From Gracilaria domingensis (taxonomy: Eukaryota > Rhodophyta > Florideophyceae > Gracilariales > Gracilariaceae), in assembly GCA_022539475.1 (NCBI GenBank), contig VCMS01000106.1:62001-126000 (forward strand): DNA of 64,000 bases. Direction: 5' to 3'. Positions 22,408-33,257 of this stretch are shown here, piece after piece. A program made the translations under genes and the position numbers. Under the pieces are notes generated by a model. It was not told where the DNA came from and did not search any database. It saw only the letters and a list, made by a program, of their open reading frames with translations. Each line of letters opens with the position of its first letter. Position 1 is the stretch's first letter.

Positions 22408-25371
22408 CTATTCCCATTGAGGGACACCATTATCCGTCGCAAAGCCATCAAGCACGCAATATCCATTCTGCCTTAGCTCAGCTTGCATTCGGCCGAAGAG
22501 CATTTGCCCAAATTCGTCATGCTCCTTCGCAGCAACCCACAGCACCTCTTCATCATCCATACCTGTCGGTCGAGTACGAGGATACTGCATACCAAATGTC
22601 TCCGCCCGTAGACGATGTTCAGCCCTTGCAGCGTGCCAAAAGAAAAGATGGTGTACATCTCTGAGATTCGAGACACTTAGCAGCTCCGACCTATGTCCCT
22701 TCGGCAAGTGAATGACTCTGAGCCAGGGGTCCTTGTCCTCAACTACGTTCTTCCCTTGCCATTCCTGCGGTCTCAGCCTGGCATACCCGCACCATGATGG
22801 GTTCGGTGGGCCATCATATGGGTCTCCTCGAACAAGTCCGTGCTCCTCAGATTCCGAAAGAGCTGTAGGTAACTCGTCATCAAATGACCCCCCACCTGTC
22901 TCTTGCTGATCGTCTGGCGCAGCATCTTTCTCGACGGTGACAACCCGTGGAACTGTCACAGAAAGAAGCTCATCGTCATCCACAAATGCAGAACTGCCTG
23001 CGTTCTCTGCATTCGCTCCCTCTCCCAATGCCACGAACTGAACCTTCATCGACCTTCCTCTCAGCACATGTTCATTTAGTTGAGACATCATGTCATCCGG
23101 TGTCATGCTGTTCAGAGTAGATCTCATCTGTTGTGTGAAAGTCTTTCTCCGTTTCTTCCTCGGCAGAGCCCGCTGTTCTTCTTCAGAGCTATCCAGAACT
23201 TCTATGGCACCTCGATTTCGGCCGTGCTCAATTTCCCTATAACTCACCTGCGCCCGTTCTCGTGCACTTCTTCGCGGCTCCCCTTCTTCACTGGCAGATG
23301 TTGCAGCAGCAGCAGCGGGAGTCCTCCTCTTCGTCACGGACTGCTTCACTGGTGCGGGGGGCGGAATTACCTTGAGCATCGTCGGCAATCGATTCTGAAC
23401 GGAAGTCGTGGCAGTTCTAATTGAGTTCGTCCTGCTCCGAACACGCGGCAATGTGTTGAAGTTCACAACTTGTCCCAAAAGGAACTGATACACAGCTGCG
23501 TTGTTGTCTGGGTCTTCAACGTCATCTTCATTGGATGGAGCAGAAAGACTGACTTCGCGTTTCAGGAACACTTCCATGGACTCTTCCTCGTTCCGTTCAT
23601 TCCTCACTGCTCGAGCCGCGCGGAACAGAGACACTGCTCTATCATAGAAGAAACCTCGAACCTCCTCAAAGCTTTTCCATTGCTTTGTCTTCGTCGACTT
23701 GCTTTTCAATAGAAACATCTGAAGACAATTAAGAATGAAGGAAAACTCCTCGGCATCCAAAACATATAGCGGAGTATGGGACAGATGTGTGAGACCTATG
23801 TCACTCACAGTCTCACATATATCCTCGAAATGGGCCAGCATTCCCTCACGAGACATGAGTTGCAGGGCGACATTGGCATATCTCAGATACTGACGCTCTT
23901 GCACAGTCCCAATCAGTTGGCTCTCCTTCAACACTTCTGTCACTTCTGCAGGATCCACGTCTGCCGGCGTCACCCCCTCAACATCTTCAATTAGAATGGC
24001 GACCACACTAAGTATAGAGTGTATCTTGTCTCCAAACATCATCCTTCGCATGGTACTCGTCGACTCATTGAGGTACGCAGCAACACATAACAATTCCTTC
24101 ATCCCAATGGGCCTCCCATCTCTTCGTATCAGCAGATTGCAACGCCAAAACTTGGCTAATCGCTTCCACTTCGGTGCACCAGTTGCTACTAAATATTGTA
24201 TAGCTTTCAGACGATGCAAACCATCTACAATGAAGCACTTCTTCGTTAGGCGTCCCTTGTCAGTATCCCTCTCTCCCGTAGTAGCATCTTGTAAGGCCAC
24301 CACTGGAGAACCCATCGACTGCAATATCCCCCGCTCCTCCATACTCTTCACAAGGGCTTCAACGTGGCGTTTACTTACTCCACGGAGTAAATTGGGCGGA
24401 GTGTCCACCAGAGTGATGTCAACAGTAACAACAACCATCCGGTACTGATTGAGGTTCACCTTTGGTACCTTCTGACGAATTCGTCTGTACGTCTTGCTCC
24501 GAGTAGGTGTCCCTTGTGTTCCAGACCGCTCGCCAGAAACACTTGAACGTGCCATTTTTGCGGACAGAAGCACAACGTCATCGTCCTGCTGTTCCGCAGT
24601 TTCTGGTGCAGTTTGGGGTACAGATGGACCAGCTCCTTGTGCGGATTGCGCATCCGCGTCTGGAAGGGGAGCTTTCATGATCTCATCTTCCTCCTCTTGC
24701 ACAACCGTCCCCTGCTGAACCGTCTGTTTCGACGCAGAAGATCCCCTTGTGTCGACGGTCTGATTCATCGCAGCAGATGCCCTTTTCGACGCAGTGGACT
24801 CCGTAGTGGAGGTAGACTTTGTTTGACCTGTCCGCTTCGTAGCTGGGGATGCTCTCGTCTCCATAGACCGCTTCGCAACAGACGACGGACCTGCCCGCGG
24901 AGGTGCTACTGATGCGCTACCTCTCGGTGTTGATGAACTTCGAATTGGCTCCGTGCGGCTTGTCGGCGTCATCACCTCACTCATAGCGCTCACCGTTCCT
25001 CGCTTCGACGCCGGAATGCTGGCTGCCACCGGTTCCATCATTTTCTCATCCCAAGGAGCGGCCGTCCAGAGATCCTGGATATATTGTGGAAGATCCAGGC
25101 CCTCCGCCCGGTAAGGGTAGAACGTCTGACCGCTTCGACTGATGAGAATATTATGAACCACCACAAGACCTGGGTCCAATTGCTTCCCGTGCAACTCGCG
25201 GCGTAGAACACTTCCAATTCCGTGCAACAACGCTTCCCCGACTATCACCTTTCCTTCATTCTCAATATCCATCTGCAGCGAAACCCGCATTCCACCTTGC
25301 AACAATCGAGTGCTCCGCCGAGTGCGAGTAGTCACGCTTTGCGTACGCTTTCGAACACGAGTTGGCTTCAT
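22408..25371 (-). CDS. R1 ParB-like domain protein, N-terminal 987 codons of the ParB-DO gene
   Basis: Open from ATG 25371 to TAG 22408. Residues 1-120 are a conserved N-terminal domain (KVIVGEALLHGIGSVLRREL, GQTFYPYRAEGLDLPQYIQD) also present in R2. Residues 120-300 are a low-complexity Ser/Thr/Pro linker. Residues about 310-450 resemble the ParB/Spo0J N-terminal domain: VEALVKSMEERGILQ, the signature IVDGLHRLKA (381-390), and CVAAYLNES. In bacteria this fold binds CTP or acts as a nuclease and serves DNA segregation. A helical middle follows, then a linker with acidic SIM-like IEVLDSSEEE, and a conserved block WLRVIHLPKGHRSELL. The last residues, LRQNGYCVLDGF, begin the dioxygenase domain that continues in 22404-21455. 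The ParB assignment rests on pattern, not on a search. Promoter: TTTAAAAGG about 80 bp upstream. Confidence 0.66.
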   Translation of the reverse strand: MKPTRVRKRTQSVTTRTRRSTRLLQGGMRVSLQMDIENEGKVIVGEALLHGIGSVLRRELHGKQLDPGLVVVHNILISRSGQTFYPYRAEGLDLPQYIQDLWTAAPWDEKMMEPVAASIPASKRGTVSAMSEVMTPTSRTEPIRSSSTPRGSASVAPPRAGPSSVAKRSMETRASPATKRTGQTKSTSTTESTASKRASAAMNQTVDTRGSSASKQTVQQGTVVQEEEDEIMKAPLPDADAQSAQGAGPSVPQTAPETAEQQDDDVVLLSAKMARSSVSGERSGTQGTPTRSKTYRRIRQKVPKVNLNQYRMVVVTVDITLVDTPPNLLRGVSKRHVEALVKSMEERGILQSMGSPVVALQDATTGERDTDKGRLTKKCFIVDGLHRLKAIQYLVATGAPKWKRLAKFWRCNLLIRRDGRPIGMKELLCVAAYLNESTSTMRRMMFGDKIHSILSVVAILIEDVEGVTPADVDPAEVTEVLKESQLIGTVQERQYLRYANVALQLMSREGMLAHFEDICETVSDIGLTHLSHTPLYVLDAEEFSFILNCLQMFLLKSKSTKTKQWKSFEEVRGFFYDRAVSLFRAARAVRNERNEEESMEVFLKREVSLSAPSNEDDVEDPDNNAAVYQFLLGQVVNFNTLPRVRSRTNSIRTATTSVQNRLPTMLKVIPPPAPVKQSVTKRRTPAAAAATSASEEGEPRRSARERAQVSYREIEHGRNRGAIEVLDSSEEEQRALPRKKRRKTFTQQMRSTLNSMTPDDMMSQLNEHVLRGRSMKVQFVALGEGANAENAGSSAFVDDDELLSVTVPRVVTVEKDAAPDDQQETGGGSFDDELPTALSESEEHGLVRGDPYDGPPNPSWCGYARLRPQEWQGKNVVEDKDPWLRVIHLPKGHRSELLSVSNLRDVHHLFFWHAARAEHRLRAETFGMQYPRTRPTGMDDEEVLWVAAKEHDEFGQMLFGRMQAELRQNGYCVLDGFATDNGVPQWE

Positions 25372-25830
25372 GTTGAACAGCTATTGCAGTGAAAGGTGTA
25401 TATCAACAATACGCTAGCTCTGGACGATACGACAACGGAGGCGAGCCTTTAAAAGGCGACTTACGCTGGGCACCCCCGCTTTCGGCAGCTCCTCCCAGCG
25501 CACTGCCAGTCTCGTCCGTGTCCTGTCCGTGGCCGCTCGCACACTGATTGTACGCTTTAGAGTCGTGGAGTTCGCGCAATGATGACTCACGCGAGCAATG
25601 GTCGCGTTCTCTAATCATGCTCTTCAAATGCTTTGCATAGTAGTCAAGAGTACACTCATTCACTTCCATGTACAGCCTACTCCCGCAAATACACATGGAC
25701 AGCAAGGCCAACGTACCGGCGGCCGGGTGTAGCGAAATCACTGCGGGGCGGCGTGTTTTGGGAGGTCCCGGGAAGGCGCCGGAATGTCGCCAGAACGTGC
25801 CCGCGGGCAAGAGGGGTCGGTCGTGTTAGG
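25372..25830. promoter_or_regulatory. R1 spacer: ParB-side promoter block and half of a palindrome
   Basis: 25437-25540 is the promoter block also found on both sides of the R2 spacer (GGCGAGCC, then TTTAAAAGG, then CTCCTCCCAGCGCACTGCC). 25752-25830 is one arm of the large spacer palindrome (GAACGTGCCCGCGGGC ... GGTCGTGTTAGG). Sequence switches to Plavaka-like copy 2 at 25831, exactly where the second arm should begin. The divergent MT-SET gene expected here is missing. Confidence 0.7.
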
Positions 25831-27522
25831 AAGTTGGAGCTCGGAGCCGTGCCAAGGGTGGACACAGAACGCCTGCAGCCTCTCGTGTCTAAGGGTATGA
25901 CACATGAGGATAGTTCCGATAACGAAATAACACCGAATCCTGCGGCATTACCGGGGCCTCTCGCCGAAGAGGCTAGGGAAATACCGGAAGATTTCCACAC
26001 TGGTGTGAAATCAACCTGTATGAACAGACGTGATATTTTAAATGAACTGAATTGCTTGAAAGAAAAGGTTAAGACGCTACAAGAGGACTTGATGGTTGGG
26101 GGTATTCTAGTGAAGGTCGCCCAAGAGCAGAGTACGGCTTTGAAAAAGAGGCTTGAAGAGAAGGATCTAGTCATTGAAGGGCTAAGAGGGGCACTGAAAC
26201 AGGAGAGAGATAGGAGTACACGTGCTGGTGAACCTGGGCAGACAGGTCGAAAGAAGCATAAAATTGAGGTGTGCGACGAGTTTCGAGGGGTTGCTCGAGC
26301 AGTGTATAACAACATGCTGACGTGGGCAAGGAGAGAAACAAGTGAGCTATGGCTCGAAGGTGAGTCGCTCACCCGAAATTGGGGTAACCGTGCCGAGAAG
26401 GTGGAAGACGCAACTGAGAGTGGGGAAGAGCTTATTGAGCCGGAGGAAGGTGGTTCATACATGGTTCCTAAAAACCCCGTGGAGCTCTTGGGCAGTTTTG
26501 GCATGTTCACACCGTCGGTAGAGGGGGTGCCAGATGCTTTGCTGAAGAAAATGGTTGAAAGCGAGTTGAGGGAGTTGAGCTGGGAAGGTATTAGAAAAGC
26601 ATCTCTTACCGACAGGTGTATACTAGAACTTTGTGCAGATATGTGCCTTAGGCAGAGAATGCGGCAGACCATGAGTGACGTCGTGGGCGTTCGGAAGAGA
26701 AATACGAGGGATAAACTATTTCTGCTCCTGGGGTACGATCTGATTTGGAGAAGAACAAAGCTGGTAGAAGAGAATGCTGACGAACTCACAATGCAGTTGA
26801 AGGAAGCGCAGGAGAACATACTGCGTCTTGACGAAAATGGTGTACCGAACACTTCATGGTGGAGGAAAGCCCCATTTGTTCGTCTAAAGTACTCCAATGC
26901 GGACAATGTCGAGGATATGCCGACGGAAGATCAAGACTTGTTCTTCCGAAACCGTGTCGGGGTACAAGTACTGAAGGAGTTTATTGGGTATGATGTGGAA
27001 GACAAGGATACGGGCACCTTTTTAGATGGCACAATACTGTTGCTCGCACGTTTGGACGCTTGGGTGTTGACGGTTGTGAGCCTTCTAAGTACGGATGTGT
27101 CAAGGGGTGGCCAGAGACAGAAACTGTTTACAAAGACGTTTGCCGAACTGCTACCTCTGTGTTTAAAGAATGTTCTGGGGGATGTTAGGCAACGTGTCTT
27201 GAGGACGAATTCCAGCGAGTTTCATAATTTTGGAACGACAACGGAAGATTGGACTAAGGTTCTTGGTAATGACATGAGAGAGGCTACATTTGGATATCGA
27301 ATGCCGTCGAACGGAAGACTTTACCTTACTGTGAGAGAACAATTTTTTATTGACAGTGTGAGCTGAAGATTGGGGTCTACTAGCGATTGTTTCGTTGGTG
27401 AATGCGAGGAAGGGGATATGGAGTTCAAGGAAATGGACATGAACGATTTCGGAAGTAACACAGGATCACAAGAAAAGGCACCACAAGGTGAACATGTAGA
27501 GGATGGAGCCCTTAATGTTTAA
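25831..27522 (+). pseudogene. Second gene of Plavaka-like copy 2, coiled-coil protein
   Basis: An open frame through 27366 (the M at 25897 is the first plausible local start, but copy 1 shows the frame extends upstream, so the true N-terminus is cut off). Residues from about 26030 form a long coiled coil (LNELNCLKEKVKTLQEDL, LKKRLEEKDLVIEGLRGALK), followed by a helical domain with SLTDRCILELCADMCLRQRM and LPLCLKNVLGDVRQRVL. A TGA at 27364-27366 interrupts it; copy 1 has CAA there, and coding continues as CEEGDMEFKEMDMND to TAA 27520-27522, conserved with copy 1. The gene converges on the transposase with stop codons overlapping in TTAA. Not recognised; by position it resembles the accessory DNA-binding proteins of other CACTA-related elements, but this is only analogy. 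Confidence 0.6.
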
Positions 27523-30500
27523 GGCTGTACAAGATCAACGTGCTCAGTTGGTCCTTCATCTGAATCATGATAGAATCGATTGATGTAGAATCGGTGTTGA
27601 AACCATTGAAGTGGAGGACAAAAAGGTGGAGCAGGGTAGTTTGATCGAACAACATGGACAGTTCCCTGTAGTGCAGAAGCCGGAACCATCCCGTACCAAG
27701 GAGTTAAGTCTCCGCTTTGGAATGACGAGGGAACGGAAGAGTGTGGTTCTTTTCATCGTTTGTAGCCCACCGTAAAGATATGCATTTCAATATGTGGTCG
27801 ATGTTTGTTACGGGGGGTGAAACCTCGAAATACCGGACGAATGCCACCTCTGGTGCGGTAAGTGCACAATCAAGGAGAGATATTCGAATCAGAGCGACTA
27901 CCTGGGCAACCCAAGTCTCTGAATCTTCTCCGCTTACCAATACAGTGGAAAACTTTGGCTTTCTACTGGAACCAAATGCTGGAGAAGCGAAGACACGTTG
28001 GATGATGGGGTATTTGGGTCGTCCCAGCTTAAGTGCCTTAGAAGACGAATCGAAGTGTTCAAGTGTCGGAACGAAACCGCCTTTCACGAGGGCCGAATTC
28101 ACCAGAGTTATCCTTGTCTTTTCTGGGAAGTATGTAATAGAGTGCTCATCCAGTGTTTCTTTCACGAGACTGAGGAAAGGAGGAAGGGCCTGTTCACCAA
28201 TTTGATCAAGAATCGACCTTGTGTCCCTACTTGAGAACATCTCTCTAACAGCAGTCCATGTTTTTGAACTGGACATACTTGAAACACAATGTTGAAGAGC
28301 TCGTAAAGTGCAAGAACGCCCTTTCATTGCAAACCGAGGAAGCTGTGTGGAAGTTCCTGGTAAACCTGGATTACGCTGGTAAGGAGTATTGCCATTCCAT
28401 TGCTTTCTAACATGTCCGTGCTCAATGGAGCGAATAGTTTCCTACACAGCCGTTGCTGTTTTTCGGGACGTCTTTTTGTAGTGTCTCTTAAACAGCAGGT
28501 GTGCATGTTCGTATATGCCTGCGTCGTAGTACTTGATACTTCCCAGACGGCGAATATCGTCCACGAGATGATCGAGAAGATGAAACTTCAGAGTTCCCAG
28601 TCTGGAGGGATGAAAATCCGCCAGAGTCTTTGTTGCGGAACGCTTGAAGGCTTCAATCTCCAAACTAAGACACAGGAGAGAGCTTTCAGTCCAGTACGGG
28701 TCACGATTGTATCTGAATAAGGTCGAAATCAAGTCCGAGTACTGAGAGAAAACGGTTGTGATTGGGGCAACGTCCTGTTCTCCACAGCATATGTCAAAGA
28801 ATGCTCCTATGAAGGGAAAGACCATGTCAAGTGCTTTGTAGTTTTTGGCCTCCAGCATTCCACGGATACCGTCTTTCGTGAAGATAATATTCAAAGATTT
28901 GCCTTTCTCCAGCGTGGAGAAATCGATATGAAAACCTTTGGCAGGAGAATCGCGTTCTATGGCAGCTAGAATTGCGTTTGCATGGTTGAGGAGTTGGGTG
29001 CGTATCGTTCGAAATGAACGCGATGCAGATGTTCCTATTGTGGTGCACAGGGTGTCTGACTGCAGTCTCTCGATTGTGGCCGTTTTTATTAACTTTGAGA
29101 TGCCGAGATGCAAGTTGTGTAATGGTTCGAATGAGAACAGACTGTATGGAGACAATCCCGGGATCATTCCAAGGCTTACGGAAGTTTCGAGAAACGAAGG
29201 AATGAGAGATATGGAATTTGAACGCATCAGAATATCCGCTTGAGATCTCCTCTCTCTCGCACGACGTGGACGTCTTTCCGCCTCGTCTTTTTGTGCATGT
29301 TGCAAGATAGCTGTGTATGTCTTTCGGATGCTTTTCGTGTGCTTTTGAGAATGTCCGTTGAATGAGGTGGGAATAGGACTGCATAAAGATGAGCGAGGGG
29401 CTTTGCATCTATGACACGGGCTTTCCGTTTTGGTCCCATGAAGAATGGACAGAATGTCCTTAGCCTCAGGAATATTCGCACAATAACTTGCAAGCAGAGG
29501 ATGTCACACTCCACTTAGTTTGTCTTCGCCGATGAACTGAAAACCTTTCTGCGTGAGATTTAGAATGGGCTCCAGGACTTGACGAAGAGATTCTTGAAGG
29601 ATTTGCATCCTGGACTCGCGTAGAGACTTGCTAGAAACGAATGGCATTGCGTCTGCTTCAGATGCGGAAACCTCGATCAGTGTGGTAGCGAAGTATGCTA
29701 CTACTGTGAGGTCATCACGGATACACTTACGGCGAAGCTCGTGGGAGAAGTTGAGAAATATGAGGTGAAGAGGATAGGCGGTAACCGATGTTTGCTTTAG
29801 AGTTGTTGAAGACTTATCGGTGTATACCTGCAGAAGACCTACGAAAGATTCACTGTAACTTATTTCTTGGGAGTACCACACTATTCTACTATCCAAAGAG
29901 CCCATGACCGTTTCCTTAAGTTTTGAGGTGGCGTCTCTTGCGAGAGAGCGGGACATGGGGTGAGATATTTTCGTGGAGTGGGTCTGAGGTATAGGGTGGA
30001 AGAATGTGTTTTCGTTGTTAGCCAAATGAAGCTGTTTCACAAGTGTCTGAACGGGGTCTCTCGTGTAGAGGGTGGCGCTGAACTTACATCCTTCTGGCGA
30101 GACAGTTCTTCGATTGAAACCGTCCTTTGAGGCGTATCGTTCGAAAATGGCGTTCTTCAGTTCTGTACAGCGCTTGGAACTTGTTATGGTTTCGTTGAAT
30201 CGCTTTTGCGAGAATCGCGGGTCCCGAAGTAGCCCAATTAGCTCGTCAGCCTCACGATGACCGAGGTTGGAAGCTACTGAAGCCAGACAAACCGTGAGAT
30301 AATCCATATGCAAATCACCGAGGGTCTCCTCAGAAGGCACTGAGCGGGAACTGCTTCCGTGTTCTCGCTCTAATGACGCGGGAACCGGGGAAGGAGAAAC
30401 ACAATGCGAAGTGTCCGGAATGGGAGGGGCGCACGGAGTGGGGTCGACGATGTCCTCGGACACCGGAGGCTCGGGAAGGCGACAAGAGGCAGTGACCGTT

Positions 30501-30688
30501 TCGGAAGATGTGGGCGCGGGCGCGGAAAGCTTGAGACGCTTGCTTCTCCGAATGGGCCGGCTATTGTCGTCTTCCAGCGCTGCTTTCAGACGAAACGGGC
30601 AATGGTTGACATGCTGTTGAAGAGATAAGACTCCTCGGCGAGTAACGAAGGGGCACCCACGCTTCTTATGTGTACAGTAGTAGACCAT
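27519..30688 (-). pseudogene. Plavaka-like transposase, copy 2 (nearly full length)
   Basis: Start at ATG 30688 (MVYYCTHKKRGCPF), chosen because the C2H2-like finger CTHKKRGC-x12-HVNHC begins there and copy 1 aligns from the same codon; the upstream reading to 30784 is probably leader. One continuous frame of about 995 codons to 27704 with TGA at 29506-29504 and TAG at 28444-28442 (copy 1 has GAG). Then a 10-nt deletion relative to copy 1 shifts the last 60 codons. Landmarks: LHLIFLNFSHELRRKC, VAYFATTL, EAKDILSILHGTK, SPCHRCKAP, LFSFEPLHNLHLGISKL, LKFHLLDHLVDDIRRLG. The order zinc finger, LxFLNFxxExRRKC, HGTKxxxPCxRC fits Plavaka-type transposases. Catalytic residues not assigned. Confidence 0.75.
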
Positions 30689-31098
30689 GGGAAGAAGAAC
30701 TGAACGAGATACGACGACAAAGACTGCAAGGGAAGGGCGTCCGAAGGGAGAAGGAGGTCGAGCGACAGTCAAGATCGACGTCAAGCTGAGAACGGAGAAT
30801 ATAATTTGAGTTTAAATCACGTGCTTCCGTTCAAAAAGGAACGTAGGTACACGTCGACCTCAACACAAGGGTGTACTTCTCGTATTATCTACCACTGGTT
30901 ATAAACCTGTGATTTCGCAACGTTGTAGGCTGTACACTTGTCCAATCTCGCATAGAAAAATAAATCTCTTCCCTCCGCCGCCGCCGCCGCCCGTCCCACG
31001 TCCGACCTTCTGTTACCGTCGTGATCCGTGCCATCCTCGCGTTCTACTCCGCTCCGTCGTACTTTTTTCCGCCCTCGCACTCGCCACGAAGTAGCGTG

Positions 31099-31183
31099 CG
31101 GAGAAAGAGAATGAAGTACGCTTCATCTCTGCTTAATGGATTCCATTAAGCGGACATGAAGCGTACCTCATTCTCTTTCTCCG
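31099..31183. repeat. Hairpin, 41 bp arms, upstream of copy 2 transposase
   Basis: Arms 31099-31139 and 31143-31183 are inverted copies with a few mismatches (CGGAGAAAGAGAATGA and its complement at the ends) and a 3 bp loop. Copy 1 keeps mainly one arm near 12134-12175, so the palindrome has been half deleted there. Confidence 0.8.
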
Positions 31184-31374
31184 CCCTCGTCGGACGCCTC
31201 CATAAAGCGGGCAGCATGCGTATCTCACGGATGTATTCCGTGCAGTCTTTCCGTGCAGTCTTTTCGTACGTGCTTCCATATCCTTCTACGTATCTTTGTT
31301 CTAAACTATCCAATCCTCACCACGTCTCTTCGCGCTCTGCGACATGTAAACGGCAGGAAAAAGGCTTTGGGTTA

Positions 31375-31896
31375 CTTTTGCGAGTTACTAGGTCCCTCGA
31401 CTTTTCTAGCGCAACGTTTCTGTTTTGTTTTATCAATGGTACGTTCCATCGCATTTCAAATGTATCCAATGGAGCATTGACTAACTTATGGATACTTTCT
31501 GCTTGCGTATACAGGTAAACGACCAATTTCATTTCGTCTCTCAAGATCGATGTCTGACTGTTCGGGATAGGCGATTCTGGTGCTTGGTTGGGACATAGGC
31601 TGCTCTTTCGTTGATCGCATCTTGCGGTATGTTTGCTGCATGGGCATTCTTGGTGTCCTTGCTTGTGAGTTCTCGCTTCGACACCTTTCGCGCTTTACGA
31701 TGATGGTGGGCTGGTAATCTAACCGATCTCTTTCCTTCTTCTTCATTCTTTTGCGAGTTACTAGGTCCCTCGACTTCTCTAGCGCAACGTTTCTGTTTTG
31801 GTTCATCAATGGTAGGTTCCATCGCATTTCAAATGCATCCAACGGAGAATTGACTAACTTATGGATACTTTCTGCTTGCGTATACAGGTAAATGAC
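31375..31896. repeat. Two direct repeats of 149 bp, 224 bp apart
   Basis: 31375-31523 and 31748-31896 share GCGAGTTACTAGGTCCCTCG through TGCGTATACAGGTAAA with few differences. Copy 1 has one inverse copy at about 10873-11013. Confidence 0.8.
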
Positions 31897-31933
31897 TTTT
31901 GATGCGGACGTAGCTCACGAGTTGCAGGTGCAG

Positions 31934-32094
31934 GTTCCTCAAGTAGGGAACCATGCATCTGGGCATGGTTCCCTACATGAGGAACGGAGAGGATGAGGCG
32001 CTTCGCGCCTCATCCTCTCGGAGTGCGTATTTGTTCTACCGATACAGCACTATGGTGGAGGTGCAGTCTGCGGCATCTGCCGCAGATTGCACCT
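31934..32094. repeat. Cluster of three adjacent hairpins
   Basis: Hairpin 1: 31934-31955 with 31964-31985. Hairpin 2: 31987-32000 with 32006-32019 (perfect 14 bp arms, CTTCG loop). Hairpin 3: 32059-32075 with 32078-32094. The arms have different sequences, so these are three independent palindromes placed end to end. Not protein coding. They lie between the direct repeats and block A of copy 2. Confidence 0.8.
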
Positions 32095-32520
32095 ACACCC
32101 GCTCCATCATGGGGAAATGGTACATGTAATATAGCAAAGTAGTGGTTCGCAAAAGCGGTCGATAGAAGAATAGATACGAATAAAACGGTATGATTTCATA
32201 ATGGGCATCATCTGTACTAGCACCAGTATTCCATGCGTTGCAGGGTATCATTCCGCAGAAGGTATCGTGTAATGTGCACCTTAATGGAAACTGAACCTAG
32301 ACTTCGCAAAATACCGTTCAGGTAGCCCTCGACTAAAGAACTAGCATGAGTGGAAAATCCACCAGTATTTACTGCACAGCGATTCTGGACGACCCAAGCA
32401 ATTATCTGCAAATTTTGAAATAATTGATCTCGATATTTTTTCAAAAAATTTACTGGACGACCCTTGCCAATATCTGGACGACCCTCGCCAAAAACTAGCA
32501 TCTGCAAGAGACAGACGTAC

Positions 32521-33257
32521 GATTCATAGCGACCTTAGTTTCAGAAGAAAGGGAGGGACGTGACGATCTTAATAAATTAAGGTTCTCACGACTTTTGATC
32601 ATTGTCCTTTGTTGTCCAGATACACTGCGCGCCCTAACGAGCCCCCCAGTAGCTCCGGTCTTCGATATCCTCGGGGGACGTGAAGTTTTTGGTGTAATAC
32701 GAACCTCTTCAGTTTCAGTTGTCATGCCCTCCTGTCTTGACCCGCTGGGCCGAATTACCTCCTCCTCTTGGGGAGCAGACACAGATGCACGATTTACATT
32801 ATCGGCAGTTGACAGAACGACATCGTTCGCTCATCCACGAATGATTGAGGCACTCCCGATAGATAGGCGAGAGGATACTGCAGAAAGACGCCCACTGACT
32901 TTCTCATTCGTCGTGGACGATTTCCGTTTAGAACGTTCGGTGCTTGTAGTCTGATTCGTATCATCTGATGCTCTTCTATTCTGCTGTACAGCCTTGTTCC
33001 GCTGCGTACTTTTTCGCTTTCTCGGCGTTACACCTATGATGTGGAGATAAACAGGGTAAGGAAACGAAATAGTTGGAGAAGTGGGGAGTTCATGTTTCAG
33101 ATATTCCGAGAGACTCCGTAGACCCTGAGTTTTGGAACTTGAGGTGCGCAATGTTCGCAAATATCGCCGTTACGAATAGATGAAGAGCTCCAGCGTTCAA
33201 TGCGGATTCCAGGCAGCTACAACATTCAGAAGCATATTGATTCGGTACTGCAATCAT
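32521..33257 (-). pseudogene. Ser/Thr/Arg-rich remnant, possibly ParB-DO N-terminal linker
   Basis: Minus-strand readings 33160-32831 and 32782-32521 give a basic, Ser/Thr-rich protein (GVTPRKRKSTQRNKAVQQN; SSTTNEKVSGRLSAVSS) preceded by GLRSLSEYLKHELPT, reminiscent of GLDLPQYIQD in R1. It may be a piece of another ParB-DO linker or a C-terminal extension after the R2 SET domain. The match is weak, and the frame is broken by at least one stop. Confidence 0.25.

Larger units (their letters stand above)
25831..32520 (-). mobile_element. Plavaka-like DNA transposon, copy 2 (inverted relative to copy 1)
   Basis: Same unit as copy 1: second gene (plus, about 25831-27522), transposase (minus, 30688-27519), leader hairpin, 149 bp repeats, and block A ending near 32520. 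It is closer to intact than copy 1: the transposase has two stop codons and one 10-nt deletion, the second gene has one stop. Its 25831 end lacks the N-terminal codons of the second gene found in copy 1, so it is truncated by about 170 bp or more. Confidence 0.72.
30689..32520. repeat. Leader and terminal repeat region of copy 2
   Basis: No gene. Holds the transposase leader, a hairpin at 31099-31183, two 149 bp direct repeats (31375-31523, 31748-31896), a cluster of three hairpins (31934-32094) and block A (32217-32520), the inverse of 10448-10760. Confidence 0.65.

Noticed and set aside
25677-26906. 409-codon minus-strand ORF
   Set aside because: Antisense shadow of the coiled-coil second gene of copy 2; low-complexity Ser/Phe-rich, no motifs, and the plus-strand frame is supported by copy 1.
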